From assembly GCA_050049355.1 (NCBI GenBank), contig JASFWK010000080.1, forward strand, positions 1-9,596: a stretch of DNA of 9,596 nucleotides. Reading direction: 5' to 3'. The stretch is from JASFWK01 sp050049355 (GTDB lineage: Bacteria; Chloroflexota; Anaerolineae; B4-G1; DUEL01). The position numbers and the translations under genes are program-made. Below the pieces are notes generated by a model, which saw nothing but the letters and a program-made list of their open reading frames with translations, ran no database searches and was not told where the DNA came from. Below are positions 1-5,634 of this stretch, piece by piece. The first letter of the stretch is position 1. Each line of letters begins with the position of its first letter.

Positions 1-1
1 C

Positions 2-1189
2 CTGAGCCTGTTGACACTCACCTGCGGCAATACCGCCAGCCTGACGCCGACGGTACCTACTCCAACGCCGGCTCCACCCACGGCCACGGCCACCCCCATT
101 CCCGCTCCCGTCACGCCGACCGACACCCCGTACCCGCCGCTCTCCTTCACCTCGCCGGTAGAGGGGTACGTGGTGCTGACCAATGCCGGGCCTGGCGACC
201 CCTACTACCACGCAGCCCTGAGACTGAGCGAGTATCGAGACGGGGACGTCATCACCTTTCGAGAATCTCCTAGCACGGCAGAGAACGCCCTGCGCACCGC
301 TGAGGTCCGGTTCGTGGCCCTCGTGGTCCTGCCCGAGACGATGGACGAGGATCTGGCGTGGGAGGTCTATCAACTGGCCAAGGGGATGGACGCGGAGTAT
401 GACACCGACTTTGCATACGGTTTCATCAGCGGCATCACGGCAGATGACGTGCTGCACTACGTGGACAACCTCGCAGCCTACGAAGGCGGGCTGACCGAGT
501 TGAACACGGAGTTCAGGGTCGTTTGGAGGACGGGCGAGGGCGCGATCAGCGGAGGGGCAGGTAGCCTAGCAGACGACGACGCGCAGGCCGCGGTGGATCT
601 GTTTGCACAGATGGGCTTCGACGCCGCCCGGATAGACGGAGACCAGCTCACCAAGGAGGAGATCCTCGCGGAGATCAGCCAGTCCGGGGTGCTGTACTTC
701 AACCTCCACGCCAGCCCAACCTACTTTGAGATCAGCCGGCGCGAGAACACTTCGGAGGGGGTCAGCGCAGAGGACATCCCCGAGATGGAGCGGGCTCTGC
801 TCATCTTTCACACCGGCTGCTTCGCGGGAGCCGTGCACAAGTGGTACAATCAGAGCGCCTCCGCACCTCCCAGCTACGACCAGAGGGCCAGGTTCGTGGA
901 CCCAAGCGAGTCTCTGGCGCTGAATTTCCTCCGGAACGGCACCCTGGCCTATGTCGGTCACTTGTGCATGTGGGGCCCGGGAGGCTGGCCTGTCATTCTC
1001 ATGGAGGAGTTGGCTGCTGACCCCAGTATGACCCTGGGCGAGCTGATGGTGATCTGGTACAATCTGCCCTCGGGACCGAACATCATCGAGGAATCGGCTG
1101 CCAGCGACATCATTGGAATGGACAACAACAGGTTCTACAACGCGGCGATGGTTCTGTACGGCGACCCGGCTCTGCGCATTATCAGGTGA
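2..1189 (+). CDS. Secreted lipoprotein-like protein with gingipain/caspase-type (C25-like) peptidase region, 5' partial
   Basis: The reading frame is open to the left edge, so the gene starts upstream. A TTG at 11 would leave no room for a signal peptide. The visible N-terminus is the end of a hydrophobic stretch (LSLLTLT) followed by Cys (codon 23-25), a non-canonical lipobox that suggests lipid anchoring. Counting from the TTG, residues 12-43 are an extended Thr/Pro/Ala linker typical of cell-surface proteins. The remaining ~345 residues look like a caspase-fold cysteine peptidase: His233 in 'NLHASP' (codon 707-709) and Cys270 in 'FHTGCFAGA' (codon 818-820), both after short hydrophobic strands, form a candidate catalytic dyad; 'NGTLAYVGH' (about 930-960), 'LGELMVIWYN' and the C-terminal 'YGDPALRI' match the C25-style ending. 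No C-terminal sorting domain is present. It likely acts outside the cell; the substrate is unknown. The gene ends at TGA 1187-1189. The reading as coding is firm; the peptidase assignment rests on motif memory only. Confidence 0.72.
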   Translation: MSLLTLTCGNTASLTPTVPTPTPAPPTATATPIPAPVTPTDTPYPPLSFTSPVEGYVVLTNAGPGDPYYHAALRLSEYRDGDVITFRESPSTAENALRTAEVRFVALVVLPETMDEDLAWEVYQLAKGMDAEYDTDFAYGFISGITADDVLHYVDNLAAYEGGLTELNTEFRVVWRTGEGAISGGAGSLADDDAQAAVDLFAQMGFDAARIDGDQLTKEEILAEISQSGVLYFNLHASPTYFEISRRENTSEGVSAEDIPEMERALLIFHTGCFAGAVHKWYNQSASAPPSYDQRARFVDPSESLALNFLRNGTLAYVGHLCMWGPGGWPVILMEELAADPSMTLGELMVIWYNLPSGPNIIEESAASDIIGMDNNRFYNAAMVLYGDPALRIIR

Positions 1190-1461
1190 TATGGCACAGG
1201 CCTATGGGGAGCGGCGTAGATCACGCCCATCAGCCCGAAGAAAGCGCAGATACAGCCAGGGGGACGAATTCTGAACCCTGTAGGATTATTCCTATATGCA
1301 AACAAGCCTATGTCCTACATACAGGAACTGCAAGATGTGGTATATTCAACATCGGATGCTTTCAAGCACGAATAGTGCAACGCAATGGGCTGTGGCCTCC
1401 CGCAGCGGATAAGATCTGGTCAAAGGAGGCCCAGGTACGTCCCCCACCCGTCTGCTCCGGC
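1190..1461. other. Intergenic region without a convincing gene
   Basis: No supported coding sequence is seen between the peptidase-like gene and the tRNA promoter. A small hairpin (GGCGT 1213-1217, ACGCC 1223-1227) lies 23 bases after the stop codon but has no T-run, so it is at best a weak transcript end. Competing inverted repeats occupy 1277-1325. An extended -10-like TGG-TATATT (1338-1346) has only a poor -35 partner (CATACA, 1318-1323). A strong Shine-Dalgarno-like AAAGGAGG (1422-1429) is not followed by a start codon at usable distance. A GCAC/GTGC hairpin (1366-1378) is minor. Confidence 0.6.
1277..1325. repeat. Cluster of competing inverted repeats (TAGGA / TCCTA family)
   Basis: TAGGA (1281-1285) and TCCTA (1290-1294) form a perfect 5-bp hairpin with a TTAT loop. 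TGTAGGA (1279-1285) also pairs with TCCTACA (1313-1319, 7 bp), and CCTGTA (1277-1282) with TACAGG (1320-1325, 6 bp). These pairings are mutually exclusive because they share the left arm. The patch is more AT-rich than its surroundings. It could be a protein-binding site or a switching RNA leader; no function can be assigned from sequence alone. Confidence 0.4.
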
Positions 1462-1490
1462 TTGCCAAGAGAAACTGCCTCTGGTATAAT
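1462..1490 (+). promoter_or_regulatory. Sigma70-type promoter of the tRNA-Pro gene
   Basis: The -35 box TTGCCA (1462-1467) matches the consensus at 5 of 6 bases, the spacer is exactly 17 bp, and the -10 box TATAAT (1485-1490) is perfect and preceded by the extended -10 TGG (1482-1484). Transcription would be expected to start near 1496-1498, leaving one to three bases before the mature tRNA 5' end at 1499. Confidence 0.88.
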
Positions 1491-1498
1491 CTGTCTTG

Positions 1499-1573
1499 CG
1501 GGGCGTGGCGCAGTCAGGCTAGCGCGCTACAATGGGGTTGTAGAGGTCCCGGGTTCAAATCCCGGCGCCCCGA
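1499..1573 (+). tRNA. tRNA-Pro (anticodon GGG)
   Basis: A complete cloverleaf can be drawn by hand. The acceptor CGGGGCG (1499-1505) pairs with CGCCCCG (1566-1572) over 7 bp; U8 and G9 follow. The D stem is GCGC (1508-1511) with GCGC (1522-1525). The anticodon stem CTACA (1527-1531) pairs with TGTAG (1539-1543) around loop ATGGGGT, giving anticodon GGG at 1534-1536, which reads CCC and CCU proline codons. The variable loop has 5 bases (1544-1548). The T stem CCGGG/CCCGG encloses TTCAAAT. The discriminator is A1573. The C1-G72 pair with A73 is the known identity signature of bacterial tRNA-Pro and differs from the G1-C72 form of archaea and eukaryotes. CCA is not encoded, so it must be added by tRNA nucleotidyltransferase. 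Confidence 0.97.
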
Positions 1574-1577
1574 CAGT

Positions 1578-1608
1578 GGAGGGCGGCACTAGTGACGCCC
1601 TCCGCTTT
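1578..1608 (+). terminator. Probable intrinsic terminator of the tRNA-Pro transcript
   Basis: GGAGGGCG (1578-1585) pairs perfectly with CGCCCTCC (1596-1603), giving an 8-bp GC-rich stem that starts five bases after the tRNA. CA/TG pairs can extend it inside the 10-base loop. The following tract is only GCTTTCG, with three T, so termination may be incomplete; read-through toward the gene at 1812 cannot be excluded. Confidence 0.5.
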
Positions 1609-1811
1609 CGCTGTGCAGTATCAATTGCCCAGGACGCCATCTTCGCGGGGATGGCTGCCTTGGGCCTCAGCAGGACGCCCCCTCTGCGGTGCGGAATGCG
1701 GAGATAACGAGAGAGGGTGAACCACCAACTGCACACTCAACAGGAAGAGGTAAGGCCAAGAGCTCGGAGCTGTGACCCGTTGCAGGCCGCACTGAGGCAG
1801 AGGAGCCGCTG

Positions 1812-3002
1812 ATGACGTGGAAGGCGCCCGTGCTGGCCGTCAGCCTGACAAGCAGCGTTGCGCTTGCTCTAGTCTATTGGTACCTCTTCACTCAACACCG
1901 GACGTCCTGCCTGCGAACCTGGGCGCTGGGCTGGACAACCTACGCCGTGGGGTTCGCTGTCTCCCTGGCCGTGTCGGGCGCGCCGGAATCCGACCTGCTC
2001 TTGCTCGGGAATCAGGTACCCGCTTTCATCAGCGGCCTTCTTCTCCTGTGGGGTACGTATGCCTTTATGGGCAGGAGCGCGCGGATCAAATGGTGGGGGA
2101 TCGGCACCGCGCTTGGCTTTGGCTGGATGGTGGTGGCGGTGTTGGCAGATCTACCGTTCTTTCTCCTGACACTGCCAACCTTTTTCTTCTTGGGATTCGT
2201 CTACGTCTGCACCGGAATCGCCCTTCTGAGACTCTCTCAGCCCAGCGGTATTGGCACTCGTGTCACTGGCTGGGCGTTTGTGATATGGGGCCTCCACAAA
2301 GCCGATTTCCCGTTCGTGTACCCTATTGCCTGGCTCGCTCCTTGGAGGTACCTTCTGGGCGCCACCCTGGGACTGACTGTGGCGGTGGGGATACTGCTTG
2401 CTTACTTCCAGAAAGCACAGGAGGACTGGCGGGAGAGCGAGGAGAAGTACCGCTCCCTGGTCGAGCAATCCGGCGATCCCATCTACCTGCTCCACGACGA
2501 CCGCTTTGAGATAATCAACCCCAAGTTTGAGGATCTCTTTGGAACCACTCCGGAAGAAGCCAGCGCGCCGGATTTCGACTTCATGACCCTTGTGGCCCCC
2601 AAGAGCCGCCCGCTGATCAAGGAGCGATCCAAGAAACTGGCCGATGGCCAGGAACTGAGCCCACGCTACGAGTTTACGGCGTTAGATAAGGACGGGAACG
2701 AGATCGACGTCGATGCCTCCGTCTCCTACGTGCCGTATCGCGGCGGGACAGCCACTCAGGGCATACTGCGAGATATCACAGCGCGCAAGCGAGCGGAGGA
2801 GGATCTGCGACTTCACCGCGAGCAGCTGGAGGAGATGGTCGTCGAGCGCACCGCCGAGCTCCGCAAGATCGTCGATCTGATGGTTGGCCGCGAGGTGCGC
2901 ATGGCCGAGCTGAAGGAAGTCGTACGCAAACTCCGCACACAACTGGAGGCCGCCGGGCTGGAGCCGATCGCGGACGATCCGCTGCTGGAAGGAAGTGGGT
3001 AA
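1812..3002 (+). CDS. Seven-helix membrane PAS sensor protein lacking a catalytic output domain
   Basis: 396 residues, ATG preceded by AGAGGAG (1799-1805) at 6-base spacing, so the start is well supported. Seven hydrophobic segments are visible at about residues 6-26, 36-55, 68-86, 93-113, 116-138, 150-170 and 178-199, with a conserved-looking 'LHKADFPF' around 161-168 between the last two. One cytoplasmic PAS domain follows (about 208-323), ending in the standard 'LRDITARKRAEE' border. Residues 325-382 are a charged coiled coil containing 'ERTAEL' and 'GREVRMAELKEVV'. The protein then stops after 'ADDPLL': there is no HisKA, HATPase, GGDEF or methyl-accepting domain. I infer that it senses something in or near the membrane and passes it to a partner by coiled-coil contact; the downstream kinase is the obvious candidate. 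No promoter was recognised in front of it. The ligand is unknown. Confidence 0.9.
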   Translation: MTWKAPVLAVSLTSSVALALVYWYLFTQHRTSCLRTWALGWTTYAVGFAVSLAVSGAPESDLLLLGNQVPAFISGLLLLWGTYAFMGRSARIKWWGIGTALGFGWMVVAVLADLPFFLLTLPTFFFLGFVYVCTGIALLRLSQPSGIGTRVTGWAFVIWGLHKADFPFVYPIAWLAPWRYLLGATLGLTVAVGILLAYFQKAQEDWRESEEKYRSLVEQSGDPIYLLHDDRFEIINPKFEDLFGTTPEEASAPDFDFMTLVAPKSRPLIKERSKKLADGQELSPRYEFTALDKDGNEIDVDASVSYVPYRGGTATQGILRDITARKRAEEDLRLHREQLEEMVVERTAELRKIVDLMVGREVRMAELKEVVRKLRTQLEAAGLEPIADDPLLEGSG

Positions 3003-3155
3003 GTAGAATCAGACAGATATGAGAGCCTGCCGTCTGGGAAAAGAGACAGAGCGCACCCTCTCACGGCCACTGAAGACAGACGCATCGTGACACACACGTG
3101 AAGGAAACTGAGGCAGGGTATCGGAACTGCCGCACGAGGCGTGGCGGCGCCTCGC

Positions 3156-3160
3156 GGAGG
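3156..3160 (+). promoter_or_regulatory. Ribosome binding site selecting the GTG start at 3168
   Basis: GGAGG at 3156-3160 lies 7 bases before GTG 3168. A longer in-frame reading from GTG 3141 has no comparable site, and its nine extra residues precede the point where MEDS domains normally begin. The start is therefore placed at 3168. Confidence 0.75.
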
Positions 3161-3167
3161 GGATACC

Positions 3168-5420
3168 GTGAATGGAAGATCTCTTGACACAATTGAGGAC
3201 TTGCACGCCGGGGACCACCTCTGCTGCATCTACGAAACCGAAGAGGAACACCGAAAGGCTCTCGCCCCCTTCTTGCGCCGCGGACTTGAGCATGGCGAGA
3301 AGGTGCTGTACGCCGCGGACGACTCCGCGGCCGAAGTGATCCTCAATTACCTGCGCGATGACGGGGTCGATGTGGCTCCGTACCTGGCCAGTGGGCAGCT
3401 GGATATCCTCACGCGGGGTGGGGCCTACTACATCCGAGGTGATGTTTTCGACCCAGATGCGATGATCGCGCTGCTGAGAGAGGAGACTGAGCAGGCACTC
3501 ATCGAGGGCTACGAGGCCCTGCGCGTCACCGGAGAGATGAGCTGGGCGCTGCGAGGCCTTCCCGGCTATGAGCCGCTCATCGAGTACGAGGCCAGGTTGA
3601 ACAGCTTCTTCCCCGGCAGCAAATGCCTGGCAATCTGCCAATACGACCGGCGGCTGTTCGAGCCAGGTATGCTGCTGGACGTGCTCCGCACCCACCCCAT
3701 CGCCCTGATCGGCGCGGAGGTCTACCGCAACTTCTACCACGTGCCTCCGAGCGAGTTCCTCGACGAGGAGTCCGAGGCGGCGGAACTGCGCTACTGGATC
3801 AAGAATCTTGACGATCGCAAGCGTGCGGAGAAAGCACTGCGAGAGTCAGGAAGAAGATACCGCAGCTTCTTCCAGACTTCGCGGGATTGTGTCTTTGTCA
3901 CATCAAAAGAAGGTCACTGGGTAGATCTGAACGATGCGGCCGTTGAGCTTTTCGGCTACGAAAGCAAGGAAGAGCTACGAGCGGTCAGAATTCCGGATCT
4001 TTACGAGAATCCAACAGATAGAGAGCTTCACATCCGTACCATCGAGGAACAGGGATTTACAGAGGAATATCCAGTCAACCTGCGAAGGAAAGATGGCAGA
4101 ATCATCAATGCGCTCATTACCTCTGTTCCTGTCCTGGACGAAAGCGGAAATGCGATTGGCTTCCAGGGAACAATACGCGACATCACCAACCGCAAGCGAG
4201 CAGAGAGAGCGCTGCGAAAGAGCGAAGCCCGGTTCAGGAATCTCTTTGAGACCAGCCCTGATACCGTGTTTCTTCTGAGCAAAGATGGGGTGTTCGAGGA
4301 GATCAACGAACCTAGAATCACTGGCCACAGCAGAGAGGAGATAATCGGGAAGCACTTTCAGGACGTCCCCTTCATCACCGAGGAAAGCAAGCGAGAGGCA
4401 GCCGAGCACTTCAGGGAAAGAGTCAAGGGAACCGATGTCCCTCCCTACCCGATCGAAATAAGGACAAGGCACGGGGAGACCCGATATGCAGAGATCAATG
4501 CCACGACGCTGACAGAGGACGACAAGATCACCGGGATTATCGGGATCGCTCGGGATATCACCGAGCGCAAGCGGATAGAGAGGCAACTGCGAGAACACCG
4601 AGGGCATCTGGAGGAGTTGGTCCAGGAGCGCACCGCTGAGTTGAAAGACCGAATGGCAGAGGTCGAGCGACTCAACCGTGCTCTGACCAACCTCTTGGAG
4701 GATTTCCAGGCAGCCAACCGCAGGTTGGAGGATACGAGCGAGAAGCTGACGGAAGCCAACGAGGAATTGGAGGCCTTTGCCTACTCGGTCTCCCACGACC
4801 TGCGCGCGCCGCTGCGGGCGATGGACGGCTTCTCGCGTCTCCTGCTCGAAGAACACGCATCGGAGCTTTCGTCGGAGGCCCAGCGGTATGTGCACCTGCT
4901 GCACGAGAGCGCCCAGCAGATGGACCAGCTAGTCCGGGGCTTGCTCGCCTTCTCCCGCCTGAGCCGGAGGTCACTCCGGAAGCAGAAGGTGGTACCCTCC
5001 GATCTGGTGGAACAGGTGCTTGAAGACCTGCACGAAATGCGAGAAGGCCGCCAGGTTGAGATCACCGTTGGCGACCTACCCGCCTGCCGGGCCGACCCCC
5101 GACTGCTCAAGCAGGTCTGGAGCAATCTGCTCGCCAACGCACTCAAGTTCACCCGGTGCCGAAAGGTGGCCCGCATCGAGATCGGCTGCCAACAGAGGCA
5201 GGCAGAGTGCGTCTACTTCGTCAAGGACAACGGCGTGGGGTTCGATATGCAGTACGTGGACAAGCTCTTCGGGGTCTTTCAGCGACTCCACCGTGCCAAG
5301 GACTACGAGGGAACAGGCGTGGGCCTGGCCATTGTGCAGCGAATCGTCCGGCGCCACGGTGGGCGCGTCTGGGCCGAAGCAGAAACGGAAAAGGGGGCAA
5401 CATTCTACTTCACAGTCTGA
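3168..5420 (+). CDS. Sensor histidine kinase, MEDS-PAS-PAS-HisKA-HATPase_c
   Basis: 750 residues from the GTG at 3168. A MEDS domain fills residues ~10-200, recognised by 'LHAGDHLCCIYETEEEH' near the start, 'VTGEMSWAL' (~121-128) and the 'FFPGSKCLAICQYDRRLF' region (~147-164); this ligand-sensing domain was first described in methanogen regulators and DcmR of methylotrophs. Two PAS domains follow (~228-341 and ~352-465), each ending in an 'IRDIT/ARDIT-x-RKR' border, then a coiled coil (~466-535). The HisKA domain carries the phosphoacceptor His543 in 'SVSHDLRAPLR'. The ATPase has its N box at 'NLLANALKFT' (Asn657), G1 at 'DNGVGFD' (Asp687), an F box 'LFGVFQRLH' and G2 'GTGVGL' (715-720), ending in 'GATFYFTV' as in phytochrome-type kinases. 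All catalytic boxes are intact. No membrane segment is seen, so it is a soluble, orthodox kinase without its own receiver. The likely target is the receiver encoded next. The stop is TGA 5418-5420. The PAS region has visibly lower GC than both flanks. Confidence 0.95.
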   Translation: MNGRSLDTIEDLHAGDHLCCIYETEEEHRKALAPFLRRGLEHGEKVLYAADDSAAEVILNYLRDDGVDVAPYLASGQLDILTRGGAYYIRGDVFDPDAMIALLREETEQALIEGYEALRVTGEMSWALRGLPGYEPLIEYEARLNSFFPGSKCLAICQYDRRLFEPGMLLDVLRTHPIALIGAEVYRNFYHVPPSEFLDEESEAAELRYWIKNLDDRKRAEKALRESGRRYRSFFQTSRDCVFVTSKEGHWVDLNDAAVELFGYESKEELRAVRIPDLYENPTDRELHIRTIEEQGFTEEYPVNLRRKDGRIINALITSVPVLDESGNAIGFQGTIRDITNRKRAERALRKSEARFRNLFETSPDTVFLLSKDGVFEEINEPRITGHSREEIIGKHFQDVPFITEESKREAAEHFRERVKGTDVPPYPIEIRTRHGETRYAEINATTLTEDDKITGIIGIARDITERKRIERQLREHRGHLEELVQERTAELKDRMAEVERLNRALTNLLEDFQAANRRLEDTSEKLTEANEELEAFAYSVSHDLRAPLRAMDGFSRLLLEEHASELSSEAQRYVHLLHESAQQMDQLVRGLLAFSRLSRRSLRKQKVVPSDLVEQVLEDLHEMREGRQVEITVGDLPACRADPRLLKQVWSNLLANALKFTRCRKVARIEIGCQQRQAECVYFVKDNGVGFDMQYVDKLFGVFQRLHRAKDYEGTGVGLAIVQRIVRRHGGRVWAEAETEKGATFYFTV

Positions 5421-5433
5421 GATTGCTGATTCA

Positions 5434-5469
5434 GGGCCGCTGGCCCATGGCCAACCGCGCAGTGCGCGG
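5434..5469. repeat. Tandem GC-rich hairpins after the kinase gene
   Basis: GGGCC/GGCCC (5434-5438 and 5442-5446, loop GCT) overlaps an alternative stem TGGCC/GGCCA (5441-5445 and 5449-5453, loop CAT). Immediately after comes CCGCGC/GCGCGG (5455-5460 and 5464-5469, loop AGT), a perfect 6-bp GC stem. No T-run follows, so this is not a classical intrinsic terminator. It could slow exoribonucleases at the 3' end of the kinase message, support factor-dependent termination, or be structurally incidental. Confidence 0.5.
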
Positions 5470-5570
5470 ATCGTCAATGCCAGCTAAGAACAGGGAACTT
5501 CGTAGACGGATCCGTGGTCGATGGCCCAGCACCGCAATCCGACATCGTTTCCTCCCCCTCCGAAAGACGT

Positions 5571-5599
5571 ATGCAAGAGGAAGATTGCAGATCTTGCAT
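5571..5599. repeat. 8-bp perfect inverted repeat upstream of the receiver-array gene
   Basis: ATGCAAGA (5571-5578) is matched by TCTTGCAT (5592-5599) across 13 bases. The right arm ends 35 bases before the ATG at 5635. Between the arms lies a further TTGCAG copy of the core. The position suits an operator for a dimeric regulator or a leader hairpin, but no promoter elements were recognised nearby. Confidence 0.4.
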
Positions 5600-5634
5600 C
5601 CTTTCCGCAGTCCATCGTTCGTGAGGCAGCTACC

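Noticed and set aside
1422..1429. Strong Shine-Dalgarno-like AAAGGAGG
   Set aside because: No ATG, GTG or TTG lies at usable distance, and the sequence runs into the tRNA promoter.
1499..1573. tRNA-Pro as an integration (attachment) site
   Set aside because: I found no second copy of the tRNA 3' end, no integrase and no phage or plasmid genes in the window.
1685..1701. Three close copies of TGCGG
   Set aside because: Too short and too common in GC-rich DNA to treat as a repeat element.
1186..1707. 173-codon open frame on the + strand between the peptidase-like gene and the membrane sensor
   Set aside because: It runs straight through the tRNA promoter, the tRNA and its terminator, overlaps the preceding stop and has no ribosome site. 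Its 'VPGSNPGAPT' stretch is simply the tRNA T-arm translated.
1527..1736. 69-codon open frame on the - strand ending in 'GAPGFEPGTSTTPL'
   Set aside because: This is the well-known artefact of translating the antisense strand of a tRNA gene; it carries no independent coding evidence.
3975..4904. 309-codon open frame on the - strand
   Set aside because: It lies fully antisense to the kinase's PAS and HisKA regions, whose protein motifs are unmistakable on the + strand. GC-rich genes commonly give such antisense frames.
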